NCBI GenBank assembly: GCA_003486645.1
Contig: DNGI01000227.1
Location: 18,283 to 45,395 of the forward strand
Source: Cyanobacteria bacterium UBA11370
GTDB lineage: Bacteria; Cyanobacteriota; Cyanobacteriia; Cyanobacteriales; Coleofasciculaceae
Reading direction: 5' to 3'
Length of the DNA: 27,113 nt
Below are positions 1-9,208 of the stretch, piece after piece. Numbering within the stretch: position 1 is the stretch's first letter; each line of letters begins with the position of its first letter. Position numbers and translations under genes: made by a program. Under the pieces are notes generated by a model that was not told where the DNA came from, searched no databases, and saw nothing but the letters and a program-made list of their open reading frames with translations.

Positions 1-583
1 GCAGGCTTTGTTTGTGTAGCCGCGATTTCCAATCGCCAGGTATTTTTGCAAAATTGGGATGCACCCCTTTTAAATTATTTTCTGCCTCTGTATTATCTGT
101 AGAAGTTTGGTACTCCGGCTGCGCTCTCTCTAGCTGCGAACTTTCTTCAGTTACCAATTCGGAGCGATCGCTCAAGCGTGATAATTGCTCGCTATCCTCT
201 GAGTATGAAGCCTCCACCCAACCCGTGGTAACTGCTAACTGATTAGTGGTAGGCGTTAGGGGTGGGTCTATTACTTCTACTACCGAAAAAGTGACTGATA
301 ACGAGTCACTAGTTTCTGTTTCACCCGTCCGAGAGAGCAAATATTGCTTCAGGACTAAAAACAGATTTTTTTTCGTTACTCTCTGACCTAATGCTTTTGA
401 AAGAGCCTGCCATAACTGGGAGCCGATATCCTTGATGTGAGCGATACTATAGGCACAATCAGGTGCCATCTCGCTATAACCGCGTCCGAGCCATGACTGA
501 GATAGGATGAACCGTTCCAGGGAACTTAGTTGCCTAGAGAGCAGAGTTTGTTCTACAGTATCCAGAACTTCGCCAACATTCAT
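1..583 (-). CDS. Partial regulator with N-terminal vMAP-type helical module
   Basis: The open frame runs from an ATG at 583 to the window edge without a stop (about 194 codons), so the C-terminal part is missing. Residues 1 to about 85 start MNVGEVLDTVEQ and contain LERFILSQSW, the motif GYSEMAPDCAYS and then KDIGSQLWQALS. This pattern matches the small helix-turn-helix-like module at the N-terminus of many large cyanobacterial regulators (vWA/MoxR-associated proteins, NB-ARC or AAA-like WD40 proteins, caspase and kinase fusions). After it comes a Ser/Thr/Glu-rich, low-complexity linker, as usual before the effector domain. A weak GGAAT lies 7 nt before the ATG. The gene is preceded by a ~200-bp block that also occurs upstream of the operon starting at 13679. 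The effector domain, and therefore the function, cannot be seen. The domain family is recognised from memory of its pattern. Confidence 0.72.
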   Translation of the reverse strand, partial: MNVGEVLDTVEQTLLSRQLSSLERFILSQSWLGRGYSEMAPDCAYSIAHIKDIGSQLWQALSKALGQRVTKKNLFLVLKQYLLSRTGETETSDSLSVTFSVVEVIDPPLTPTTNQLAVTTGWVEASYSEDSEQLSRLSDRSELVTEESSQLERAQPEYQTSTDNTEAENNLKGVHPNFAKIPGDWKSRLHKQSL

Positions 584-671
584 GTCGTGATTCCATTTGA
601 GTAGTATGCACGCAGCAATTTAGCTTTGATTCTTATGCTCTTAAAGCAGGCGGTTAATGTCAGAAGGCTTT

Positions 672-871
672 GATGCAGATAGCTCCAGGGCAGAAGGACT
701 TGGGCTAAATTTCTGTAAGCGTACATTCATTAAAAAACTTCACTATGTATTATTGAGTTTTTTAACTCACCGAGAAATAGATAAAATTGGTATGTTTGTG
801 TAGGGTTATATGGCTGTAAGTCACAGATTTCACAATTAGTTACTTTTGTCAATTATCTAAATTGGTCAATA
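672..871 (-). promoter_or_regulatory. Duplicated upstream block, copy 1 (before the partial regulator)
   Basis: This non-coding stretch aligns without gaps from about 688 to 871 with 13889-14072. In 721-780 versus 13922-13981, 51 of 60 bases agree; in the next 60, 48 agree. Read on the minus strand, both copies keep two TTGAC hexamer-like elements 17 nt apart (ATTGACC... then ATTGACAAA), followed by AACTAATTGTGAA. Both copies sit upstream of a minus-strand start codon, here about 90 bp before the ATG at 583. This suggests a shared promoter or operator region. No convincing -10 box was identified. The 870-983 stretch to its right contains one HIP1 site and nothing else recognised. Confidence 0.5.
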
Positions 872-983
872 TATGATTGCATAGGCTGCAACTCTGAAGC
901 TGCATATTCTGCTAAAACGCAATGATGAGGGGAATGCGATCGCTTCGGTTCTAGCACTTCCCAACTGTCAGGTTGAAGCCCTA

Positions 984-1111
984 ATACCAATTTCATTTAA
1001 AGTTGCTACACTTCGATTAAGAAAGGGAACGGGGAACAGGGAACAGGGAACAGGGAACAGGGAACAGATTGCTGATAATTGATGTGTAGCAGTATTTTTT
1101 GAAATTGGTAT
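984..1111. repeat. Palindromic element with GGGAACA heptamer loop
   Basis: A perfect 12-bp inverted repeat (ATACCAATTTCA at 984-995, complement at 1100-1111) encloses a second 8-bp pair (TGCTACAC at 1004-1011 with GTGTAGCA at 1084-1091). The loop carries five exact copies of GGGAACA at 1032-1066. This is the short-tandem-repeat-in-a-hairpin architecture common in filamentous cyanobacteria. It lies just 3' of the minus-strand operon and could also act in transcript termination or processing. No coding sequence was seen here; 1112-1183 shows only a small AACTT/AAGTT hairpin at 1134-1147. Confidence 0.75.
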
Positions 1112-1183
1112 AACTCACGAACAGGCTATAGAGAACTTGAAAAAGTTGTTGCTTTCCTCGTCTGGAGAACAGAGAAATTATTC

Positions 1184-3091
1184 CTATTTATAAATAAACC
1201 TAATTTTTGGCGATCCTTCAATCATGGTGGCTGCAAATTGAGCTGAGGTGAAATCACTTGTAGCTCTTAACTCTTGTTTGAGCATCTTGGCCATTTCTTT
1301 AATATTAATCACTCCTAGCTCTGCATTTCGGAAGGGAACATCTATTTTTCTCTCTGGTATTATTTGAGTACCGTCTAGCTGTCGTAATCCTTTTGTGATA
1401 ACAGCTCCCTCAATCGGATCTACACCACAATTAACAGATGATCCTTTGATCGAAAGGTCAACTGTCTTTACTTCTCCCTTAAACAAGCAGAGTAAGATTG
1501 TATCTGATAGTTGCTCTCTTCGGAGGATAGTTAGTTTATTTTCAGGCCCAAGAAAAATAGAACCTCTGACTGGATTTGCATAACCTTCTATTTCTAAACC
1601 CGGCCAACCAGATACTACTTCTGAATGTAACAAAAAACCTGTGATGGTTTTATCTTCGCCGCTTCGACTCCGATCCATAGTCCGAGTTTGACGATCTATT
1701 TTTACATCTTCCTTGGTAACTCGTCCGATGCTAAAAGCACCATCTTGTAAACAATCTACCCAATAAGAATCCACCCAAAAGAAGCGGAGAGATTCGGGGG
1801 GAAGTAACTGTGCATCGGCAACAAGATAGTTAAAGGGAATATGTTTGAGCAGTTCTAAATCACTGAACCAATTAGCGATCGCAGTTGGTAGATTCCCGTT
1901 ACTTTCAGTAGTGGTTTCGGGTTGGAAAGGTAGGTGAAGTACGTGCTGCTGTATTTCATGTAGCTTTTGAGCTTGCGATCGCTTCCAGTTAAAAATCTGA
2001 ACAGCAAGGGGTTGATTTTGCAGGGTAAGCATCCGTCCTAACTGCCAAGCCATAGCATAGGAAACATCAAACATCCCGCTATCGCAATCATAACGCATCA
2101 ACTCATCAGCCATCCGAACTGGCTCGGATAGGTGATCTGAACTTTGACCTGTACTCAGAGGGCTATGATACCAGGAAATCGTTTTGTTTCCCTGTCGTAG
2201 AGCATGGTGGAGAGGTACATAGCCTAAATTTAAGTATTTATTCGCTTTTTCATTACCACGGGGGAGAAGTCTGAGAGTGTCAGGGTTGCGATTGATGTTT
2301 TTCAGCAAGGTATCGAATTTGTGCTTGCTGTCAACGCAGGCAAAACTCCAACTGGTAAGGCTAACTAAACGGATTAAATCGTTACTTCTCGCGCCTTGAT
2401 AGTCAAATTCTCCATTTTCCTGATAGCGTTCTTCAAGAGCGACTAAATGAACTGTACTAACTTCCCCCGGCTTGGGTAGGCGGTTGCCTAAAATGGTTGC
2501 TAAAGGCTCACTGAGAAGTTCGTTACCAGCAGTTAGTTGGTTAACATGAGCCAGGAGTGCCACATCTTTTTCTGAAGGAAGAATATTTTCTAAAATTGAT
2601 CTAGGTACATCAATTACAGTTACTTCATCTTTTTCGGTTTGTCCTGGTTCATAGTCGAATGTGGGGAATTTAGCAACATTACTAGGAGTTTCCTTGAGTT
2701 CCTTTAATGCGATCGTTTTCGGCTCAGGTTTTTCTGATTCCCGAAATATGAGCAGAGCTAACCAGGGGAGATCGGCGTTTGTTTTTTTGATGGTACGCTC
2801 CCAAGGTAGTGTGCCGCGTTTAAGGGTAATGTGGGGTAGGGCATTGGAATATTCACCCAAGTTTCCTGCTGGGGGAAAGACTGCGTAAATAGCATCAGGA
2901 TTTAGGGGTGCAAAACGATGTCCATCTACATAAAAACTAAGCTGTTTCTCGAATTTCTGCTCTGAGATTTTCGTAGAATTATTAATAGTTTTAATAGTTT
3001 GTTCAACACTTACCTTATAAATGCCGCTATCAAGGGGTGGTTGGCGATACTCGATAAATTGGACTTTAACTTGGTTAGTTGATGTGGACAT
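1184..3091 (-). CDS. Uncharacterised 635-aa protein, last gene of the minus-strand operon
   Basis: Not recognised as a known family. The ATG at 3091 is preferred because AAGG lies 9 nt upstream; a longer frame would need a TTG at 3139 and adds 16 residues without a ribosome site. The protein starts MSTSTNQVKVQFIEYRQPP. It is soluble-looking, with no signal peptide or membrane segment, and alternates acidic-rich and beta-prone stretches such as LPWLALLIF and FLLHSEVVSGWPGLEI. It ends in a conserved-looking tail (IRFIYK). It is the distal gene of a five-gene minus-strand set, 119 bp after the DUF6603 gene, and probably works in the same assembly. Its length and lack of catalytic motifs favour a structural role, but this is inference. 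Confidence 0.8.
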   Translation of the reverse strand: MSTSTNQVKVQFIEYRQPPLDSGIYKVSVEQTIKTINNSTKISEQKFEKQLSFYVDGHRFAPLNPDAIYAVFPPAGNLGEYSNALPHITLKRGTLPWERTIKKTNADLPWLALLIFRESEKPEPKTIALKELKETPSNVAKFPTFDYEPGQTEKDEVTVIDVPRSILENILPSEKDVALLAHVNQLTAGNELLSEPLATILGNRLPKPGEVSTVHLVALEERYQENGEFDYQGARSNDLIRLVSLTSWSFACVDSKHKFDTLLKNINRNPDTLRLLPRGNEKANKYLNLGYVPLHHALRQGNKTISWYHSPLSTGQSSDHLSEPVRMADELMRYDCDSGMFDVSYAMAWQLGRMLTLQNQPLAVQIFNWKRSQAQKLHEIQQHVLHLPFQPETTTESNGNLPTAIANWFSDLELLKHIPFNYLVADAQLLPPESLRFFWVDSYWVDCLQDGAFSIGRVTKEDVKIDRQTRTMDRSRSGEDKTITGFLLHSEVVSGWPGLEIEGYANPVRGSIFLGPENKLTILRREQLSDTILLCLFKGEVKTVDLSIKGSSVNCGVDPIEGAVITKGLRQLDGTQIIPERKIDVPFRNAELGVINIKEMAKMLKQELRATSDFTSAQFAATMIEGSPKIRFIYK

Positions 3092-3175
3092 AGGATTAAG
3101 CCTTGTGATTAAAGAATGGAGAACCGGGAATAATACCAACTTTCTAAATGTTGGCTACAAATGCAATCCTCTCAA

Positions 3176-3194
3176 CCCTCCTTAATAAGGAGGG
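3176..3194. other. Intercistronic hairpin between DUF6603 gene and the last operon gene
   Basis: A perfect 8-bp stem (CCCTCCTT at 3176-3183, AAGGAGGG at 3187-3194) with a 3-nt loop lies between the two genes. It has no T-tract on the minus strand, so a full Rho-independent terminator is unlikely. It may attenuate, or stabilise a processed end, and so lower expression of the distal gene. Confidence 0.45.
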
Positions 3195-3210
3195 CTTAGA
3201 TAATAGGTGT

Positions 3211-6180
3211 CTAAATTCTTTTTCGCTCAACTTGTGGAGCAATGACAAAACTCTCAGCGACAGAATTTGTTAATTGAACATTATCAGCAAGAGAAAAGCC
3301 GAGAGATTCTAAAATTTGCTTACGGTTATTGTTAGTGTTAATACTAACAATGTTGTTTTTAATTTCGTTGGTTCTATCTGGCTCCTTGTCGGAAATTGAT
3401 GAAAAAGAAGGAATGTTTTGCCAAGTATAAACATCATCTATAGGGGTTGTATCGTGTTGCAAAAGGGCAATATCAATATCATTAGTGCTACACTCATCCC
3501 CTTTGCTCTTAGGAACGATACGGAAACCCGATAAAGTATTTTTGACAAACTGTTCTTCGTTGGGTTCTGGTGGTAAAAGCCGTTCGGATTTTTGCCCCCT
3601 GATTGTGGCTTCTTTAACGTTAGCATCGCCCCAAAGTCCGCTGGGGACATCTTGCGTAACTGGGAAAAAGTCGAACTGATCTTTTTCTACATTTACCTGT
3701 GTGCGATTTGATTCACCTTTACCTTTGCGAGTAATGTCAATTTTGTAAGTCGTTTCTAACTGCTCATTTTTAATCCCCATAGAACGAATGCCAAACCGGG
3801 TGTTTGCTCCTTGAGTATCACCTGAGAGAGATTCGTTGTTGTAAGATGCTTGTTTGGTGGGGATAACAGAATTAATAACTAGCTCAAATTCTTTGGGATT
3901 AACCACAAATGAGACTTCTTCTTCTGTTGCCTCTGATAGTTGTTTAGTGATTCCTTGATTGATTACAACTGTACAAACGTCAACATCTGTGGTATTAGTT
4001 CTTAGTGAGCGCTCTGCTGAGGGGTCATTGGCAGCCGCACTGGGTAAGAAAGAAGCTTTGAAGCTGTCCCAATCGATAGGTTCTGGTAAGCGGGAAGATT
4101 GATCGCCGAATTCGATAGTAACTTTGATGAATATAATTCTAAAGGTGGCTGTGCCGCCAAATTCTGGCCCCCAAAGGTGCAATTTTACCCCTAAACCAAC
4201 AGGGCCAAGGATTCCTAAGCCAGCTTCAATTCGCACTTGCACTAGGATATCGTAGTAGTAAGGCTTCCAAGAGATTAGGAAGTGCGCTTCGGCGATAAAG
4301 TTAGCCCAAAGTACGCCGAGTCGGAAATTGGCTTCTAGTCTGCCGCCAGCCATGATAGCGTGGGCGCACAGAGCAAAGTATATTTCTCCCTTAAGGGATA
4401 GGCAATCTCCTAGTTGCCAGTGAAAGCCCAGACGGGGGACTATGGGATAGTGGGCGGGTTTATTGAAGGCGGGATGATAGCCTCCCATGGTAATGACAAA
4501 ATCCCCAGCATGAGGTCCATCAAACCAGAAATACACGGCAAAGCCACCTGTTAAGCGGCAATCTGGGGATAGGAGGTAGGAATCGGCGGCGAGTTGAGCT
4601 TCGATGGAGATTACCCCGTCATCGAGAGAAAATCTCGCTCTCAGGAGCAATGTCATACTAGCAATGCAGCTTAGATTTTTCGAGTCTTTTGCCGGGGTGG
4701 GAATTTTTAGATTCGCAATTCCCAACAGGTTCATCTCGAAACCTTCTCCAAAGGCGATCGTTAGCAAAGCAAAGCAGTCTAACATCTTGAAGCAGGTAAA
4801 CTTCAGACCGATCGCTATAAAGCCGGAATCCGAAGAACGGGTCATGTATTTATCCAGTAATCCCAGTTGTTCGGTAATCAGTTCGCTGCTATCAGAATCT
4901 TCACTACTGAGACCGCCCATAGCTTGGGCAACAAGGGGAAATTCGGTTAATTCATCCACCGGGGGAACGCTTAGATAGCGGTTGTAGCCGAAACCAAGGG
5001 CAAACCCAGTAACGAAGAAGAAGGGCGGGCCTCCTAGAGGAAATGCGAGAACGGCATATAAAAATAGAGAGGGTTCGCCTTTGTAGTAGGAATAAGCACC
5101 TATAGCGCTGACACCAAAAGATTTATTACTCTTACTCGATAGCTTAAATTTGAGGCTGGCTGTCCCTACATATTCATAAAATGTTTCGCCTGTATCTTCG
5201 TCTGTTACTTCTTTACGCAGGAATGCCCCACCTATTTCTAAATTCTTGCTTTTGTATTCGATGCCAATGCCAGCTATGTTGAAGTTTGGTCGTAATTGGG
5301 CTAAGGGCAGGGCGATACTGAGGTCGTCGCAAGAGAGGGTAAAAGTAGATAATTGGACAGCCGCGTCTAACAGGACTGCTAGTTGTCCTTGGTCTTCTTG
5401 TTTCTGGTACTGGAAGCCTATCTGTTTGAGCAAAAACGGGCCGAAGGTTTTTTCTAGCCCAAACCAAACGGTTAAGTTGCCGGAGGTGGTTTCTTCATCC
5501 TCTTCGCTAGGCGGCGGTTCGGCGACTGTTTCTCCCGGTTTTTCTGGACTTACGGGTAAGCTCAAAATACGGGGAGCATCGGGCAATCCTAATTGACCTG
5601 AGAAACTAAAGCCTCTTCTAACACAAGGTTGGGTTTCTGTCAGGTTGGGAACTGGTAGTTGGTCTATTTCTTCGGGGATTTTGTCGTTGAAAGTGCGAAC
5701 TTCTTTGATGGTAAATGCTCTAGAGGCGACGACTATTCGCAGGGAGGGAATTATCTCTACTTCGCCAATTCTTTCGTCTAGTAGATCGCCCACTACAGGG
5801 AGGTCTTTTAACAGGAGTTTAGTTTCGAGGGCTAGACCTAGTGTAAATAGCCATTGTGTTGTGCTGGTTTGGTTTTCTTTTCTGTAAATAACCATCAGAT
5901 CGTTGAATCTAATGATTTGATTCTGGAGTTCTGTGGGTAATAAGTCAGCGATACTTTGGTCGAGGGTTGCGATCAGACTTTTGATTGTCAGTTGATATTT
6001 TTCTTTTTTATCTGTGGTGTAGGCGACTGTCGTTTTGCCTGGACCATTCACATCAGGTGTTGTTTCGCAGTTAAAATCGATACCTCCGCCTAGGGAGAGT
6101 GATATTGTTGTACTTGTTCCTGGGGAGGCGTTTAAGGCTTCGTCTAGCTCTTGTTTTAAGGGTTGAGTGTTAGTGGTCAT
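3211..6180 (-). CDS. DUF6603-type protein, 989 aa
   Basis: The long central region (about residues 350-740) carries the glycine- and aromatic-rich beta-strand pattern I associate with DUF6603. Examples are GGPPFFFVTGFALGFGYNR, GGYHPAFNKPAHYPIVPRLG, YFALCAHAIMAGGRLEANF and LHLWGPEFGGTATFRI. The N-terminus contains GGGIDFNCE. An acidic Pro/Glu linker (EPPPSEEDEETTSG) separates the N-terminal domain from the core, and the C-terminal ~230 residues are polar and less structured. There is no signal peptide. The start ATG has AAAGG about 7 nt upstream. The family occurs in bacteria and fungi and has no biochemical function known to me. The gene sits between the S74 fibre gene (127-bp gap) and the last operon gene. 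A large beta-sheet scaffold role is an inference. Confidence 0.82.
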   Translation of the reverse strand: MTTNTQPLKQELDEALNASPGTSTTISLSLGGGIDFNCETTPDVNGPGKTTVAYTTDKKEKYQLTIKSLIATLDQSIADLLPTELQNQIIRFNDLMVIYRKENQTSTTQWLFTLGLALETKLLLKDLPVVGDLLDERIGEVEIIPSLRIVVASRAFTIKEVRTFNDKIPEEIDQLPVPNLTETQPCVRRGFSFSGQLGLPDAPRILSLPVSPEKPGETVAEPPPSEEDEETTSGNLTVWFGLEKTFGPFLLKQIGFQYQKQEDQGQLAVLLDAAVQLSTFTLSCDDLSIALPLAQLRPNFNIAGIGIEYKSKNLEIGGAFLRKEVTDEDTGETFYEYVGTASLKFKLSSKSNKSFGVSAIGAYSYYKGEPSLFLYAVLAFPLGGPPFFFVTGFALGFGYNRYLSVPPVDELTEFPLVAQAMGGLSSEDSDSSELITEQLGLLDKYMTRSSDSGFIAIGLKFTCFKMLDCFALLTIAFGEGFEMNLLGIANLKIPTPAKDSKNLSCIASMTLLLRARFSLDDGVISIEAQLAADSYLLSPDCRLTGGFAVYFWFDGPHAGDFVITMGGYHPAFNKPAHYPIVPRLGFHWQLGDCLSLKGEIYFALCAHAIMAGGRLEANFRLGVLWANFIAEAHFLISWKPYYYDILVQVRIEAGLGILGPVGLGVKLHLWGPEFGGTATFRIIFIKVTIEFGDQSSRLPEPIDWDSFKASFLPSAAANDPSAERSLRTNTTDVDVCTVVINQGITKQLSEATEEEVSFVVNPKEFELVINSVIPTKQASYNNESLSGDTQGANTRFGIRSMGIKNEQLETTYKIDITRKGKGESNRTQVNVEKDQFDFFPVTQDVPSGLWGDANVKEATIRGQKSERLLPPEPNEEQFVKNTLSGFRIVPKSKGDECSTNDIDIALLQHDTTPIDDVYTWQNIPSFSSISDKEPDRTNEIKNNIVSINTNNNRKQILESLGFSLADNVQLTNSVAESFVIAPQVERKRI

Positions 6181-6307
6181 GGGTAGCCTTTCTCATTTTG
6201 AAAATGGACGGGTCTGAAAGCCTTACACAGGCAGCGATTAATAATTTTTGACAAAATACCAGATATCTGAAACAACGCAGGCTCGTTCCAGAGCGAGATT
6301 GAAGCTA

Positions 6308-8974
6308 TTAGCTTTGTAATTGCTGTATCTGAGCTTTCAGTTCGGCTATCTCGTCATGTAGCAGAGCTTTGAGTTCGGCTATCTCGGCATCTTTTTCAAT
6401 TTTTAACTCTTTTAATCCTCCTACCGCTAATATGCCAAACGCTCCCGACTTCAAGGTCAATGTAGTCTCGTCCTTCTGTGAAATTTTATTCTCACCGACG
6501 AGCGAGGGAAACAAAGGTTGAACATCCTGGGCGACAAAACCGATACTTTTGGTTAGTTTTTCTGGTTCATCTTTCCATCGATAGTTTTTGACCTCTAATC
6601 GCATTAAGCGATTCAAAATATTTTTTTCTGGCTCAATATCGGTCTTCAAACGTAAGTCAGATGACTCATCCCAATTTGAGTCTCCATCCCAACTTATACT
6701 TCGATTGTTACCGTGAACTGAGTTGCTCAATGAAAGGTACACTTTTCTCTCGACTAGCTGTATGCCAAATGTATTACCCCAGCTCGTAATTTCCAACGTC
6801 CCATTATTGATATGCAATTTGCCTTCAGGTTTTGTCGTACCGATACCAACATTGCCATAATTATCGATAAGCATGGCAACATCAGTTCCGTTGCTTTTCA
6901 GAACTCTGATTAAATTTTCGTCAGCAGATTGATCGGTATTCGGATAAAAATCAATTGGTCCCCAGCTTTTAATCGAGCCATTATCAATACGCAAATTTCC
7001 ATCTTTGATGTGCAGTTTATCGGTGGGATTGTTTATACCAATGCCGATATAAGGAGAGTCCAAAGTAATCCGATTATCGGCATGGATCAATAATTTTTTA
7101 TCTGCATCTTCTGTGATGTAAACCTCGTTGTAATTACCAAAATTTAATTTGGCTCCTACTCCATGAGACTGTGAACCTATTAAACGTAATGTTTTTTCAT
7201 CTGCACTCGTTATAGTTAATTGATGCGTATTTTCAGTTCCTCCAATTCTGACTTTGCCAGAAATAATCGCATCCCCTCCATTCACATGAAGTTTAGCTGA
7301 GGGAGAAGTCGTACCGATACCAACATTGCCATCAGCGAGTAAAGACATTACTGTCACATCGGGCTGATATCCCCACTCATTGCTATTTCCTGGGTGTCCA
7401 GCGAGCGTTATATCTAATCGAGTTTTTCCAGATATACCTGACTCAAACGAACCAACTTTGAATCCAACACTGTTGGCATTCTTCACATCTTTCTGCCCAT
7501 GTCGTACAAGCCGCATCACTTCTTCTGTTTCGATACTTGTTGTGGCTGTAGTGCCGGCAACTTCTAACCCTAATTGCTTAACATCGGTTCTGCCATCATT
7601 GTCAAAGGTTGGGGTAACGCTCAGTCCTATTAGAGTCTGGTTATTCCCTGTTGCTTTGACAGTTCCGCTCAGGTGCAGTTTTTTCCCTTGTAGGTTATTC
7701 GTACCGATACCAACATTGCCAGAAATAACCGCATCCCCACCATCCACATGAAGTTTAGCTGAAGGATTTGTCGTACCGATACCTACTTTACCCGTGCCAG
7801 AAATTACCGCATTCCCACCATCCACATGAAGTTTTGCTGAGGGATCTTTCGTACCGATACCAACCTGCTGCTGTTTATACAAAAGCGGCGTTTTTTCAAT
7901 CGCCACAACCAAGCGTCCATCTGGATAGCTACCAATATTTTGATAGTCGATATACAAATAGCCTAGACCGGAAGCGCTACTTGTCACTAAATTTGTAATT
8001 GATAGTTCAATCCCCTGGCCTATTGCTAATTGATTTATATTTGTTGCTGTAAACTCCCACACAGTAGAATTTGCCAGATGCGTTTTTATCCAGCCTGTGG
8101 GACTTGCATTAATTTGAAGTTGATTTAGCTGATTGTCTGTCGCCACCAGCGCGTCTAAATGAGTTCCTTTTTCAAAGCTAACAATAAACTTTGAAGTGCT
8201 GTCTAATCGTAGTATAGGTCGAGTGTTATTAGACAAGGGAGAATTAATAATCTTTAATCTTAGCTCGTTTTGGGTAGTTGCATCATTGAGGATAGTATTA
8301 GAACCGAGCAATCGAACTTGTAAGGGAATTTGCTGCTTACTGGGATAATTCGTCACATAAACCGCTTTTGTGGAGCTTATCTGCTCTGTAATAAGTTCTT
8401 CGCTGCTCCCCTGTCCCCTAGAAACTAGACGTGATTCTCCACCATACAGCAATTCAACATTGCTAGTTTTAACAGCGCGATTATTAGCCCCAAGGTTCTT
8501 AAAAGTTAGCCTAATCTTATCGTTATCAGAACCTTGGGCACTCAAAAATAAGCCATTTTTATGAAGGAAATATATGGAAAAAAAGCGATCATCTTCATCG
8601 TAATTTACTTGCCATTGTTGTATCTCTTTTATGTCGATGTTACTAGGTGTGAGACCAAGGTCTTTTGCCCAACGAATCTGAAAATGACATCTTCTCCGGC
8701 TAGCGGCGTTACTCCCTCCCTCTTGAACAGTTGCTAATCTCCCATTAGTCTGATCGGCCCTTTTAAAGTTGATCCTCTCAGAGGATTCATTAAACACTTC
8801 TAAAACTAAGTCGGACGCGGTATTGCCGTCTTCTAAATAGATAGTATCAATGATGTCTACTTCGTTATTTGTTTTATAATAAAACCGGAAACCTAAAGGC
8901 TCATCGTAGACCACATCGCCAAAATCAAGCGCTCTCTCGGCTGCCCGAATTTGCTCGGAAATTCTTTCAATCAT
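6308..8974 (-). CDS. Fibre-like protein with C-terminal S74 intramolecular chaperone
   Basis: The protein has 888 residues. Residues 1-365 form a beta-rich head unlike known enzymes. From about 370 to 730, the motif VGIGT..PSAKLHV..G recurs at least five times, typical of collagen-free trimeric tail-fibre and spike shafts. Residues ~770-860 form a Peptidase_S74 (endosialidase-type) chaperone: the cleavage-site motif SDLRLKTDI at 772-780 and GFVAQDVQPLFP at 812-823. The C-terminus is a heptad coiled coil (two ELKA-type repeats, 852-888). In this family the tail trimerises the shaft and then cuts itself off just before the Ser of SD.RLK. GAAGGAG lies 8 nt before the ATG. The neighbours are non-phage genes of unknown function in one operon, so this is probably a cell-encoded fibre or surface appendage. 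Confidence 0.88.
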   Translation of the reverse strand: MIERISEQIRAAERALDFGDVVYDEPLGFRFYYKTNNEVDIIDTIYLEDGNTASDLVLEVFNESSERINFKRADQTNGRLATVQEGGSNAASRRRCHFQIRWAKDLGLTPSNIDIKEIQQWQVNYDEDDRFFSIYFLHKNGLFLSAQGSDNDKIRLTFKNLGANNRAVKTSNVELLYGGESRLVSRGQGSSEELITEQISSTKAVYVTNYPSKQQIPLQVRLLGSNTILNDATTQNELRLKIINSPLSNNTRPILRLDSTSKFIVSFEKGTHLDALVATDNQLNQLQINASPTGWIKTHLANSTVWEFTATNINQLAIGQGIELSITNLVTSSASGLGYLYIDYQNIGSYPDGRLVVAIEKTPLLYKQQQVGIGTKDPSAKLHVDGGNAVISGTGKVGIGTTNPSAKLHVDGGDAVISGNVGIGTNNLQGKKLHLSGTVKATGNNQTLIGLSVTPTFDNDGRTDVKQLGLEVAGTTATTSIETEEVMRLVRHGQKDVKNANSVGFKVGSFESGISGKTRLDITLAGHPGNSNEWGYQPDVTVMSLLADGNVGIGTTSPSAKLHVNGGDAIISGKVRIGGTENTHQLTITSADEKTLRLIGSQSHGVGAKLNFGNYNEVYITEDADKKLLIHADNRITLDSPYIGIGINNPTDKLHIKDGNLRIDNGSIKSWGPIDFYPNTDQSADENLIRVLKSNGTDVAMLIDNYGNVGIGTTKPEGKLHINNGTLEITSWGNTFGIQLVERKVYLSLSNSVHGNNRSISWDGDSNWDESSDLRLKTDIEPEKNILNRLMRLEVKNYRWKDEPEKLTKSIGFVAQDVQPLFPSLVGENKISQKDETTLTLKSGAFGILAVGGLKELKIEKDAEIAELKALLHDEIAELKAQIQQLQS

Positions 8975-9001
8975 GATAGTTACTCCTTCAGTAAAAATAA
9001 A

Positions 9002-9208
9002 TTAGTCGTTGACAACTTGGACTTCTTGTTGGACTTCTGGAGAAAATGAGTTGGTTGGCTCAGGCGGCTGTAATTGAGCTTCTCCTTGTCCTTGGATTTT
9101 GCCAATCAGTTGATAGACTTGGCGGTAAGGAAGGCCACCCAAAGCTTCTAAAATTTGGTTGACTTCTCCCAAGGTTAATCGAATGGAAATTTCCTGTTTT
9201 TCATTCAT
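9002..9208 (-). CDS. Small helical protein, 68 aa, translationally coupled
   Basis: The start overlaps the end of the 1492-aa gene by 8 nt (ATGAATGA), and 27 bp separate its stop from the next ATG, so it is firmly within the operon. Residues 5-42 look like two amphipathic helices (LTLGEVNQILEALGGLPYRQ, then QLIGKIQGQ). The C-terminus is rich in Gln, Pro and Glu and probably unstructured. Similar short helical proteins occur next to virion structural genes in some phages, but I cannot name the family. Likely an accessory or assembly partner of one of the large neighbours. It has no strong ribosome site of its own, consistent with coupling. Confidence 0.72.
   Translation of the reverse strand: MNEKQEISIRLTLGEVNQILEALGGLPYRQVYQLIGKIQGQGEAQLQPPEPTNSFSPEVQQEVQVVND

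Noticed and set aside
12..242. 76-codon plus-strand frame at the left edge
   Set aside because: The opposite strand carries the recognisable partial regulator that extends beyond the window.
1032..1066. CRISPR array or direct-repeat locus suggested by five GGGAACA copies
   Set aside because: The unit is 7 bp without spacers and sits in the loop of an inverted repeat; no cas genes are in the window.
3176..3194. Rho-independent terminator between two operon genes
   Set aside because: The stem is good, but no T-tract follows on the minus strand and the downstream gene has its own ribosome site.
4604..4978. 124-codon plus-strand frame inside the DUF6603 gene
   Set aside because: It lies antisense to a well-supported coding region and shows no recognisable motif.
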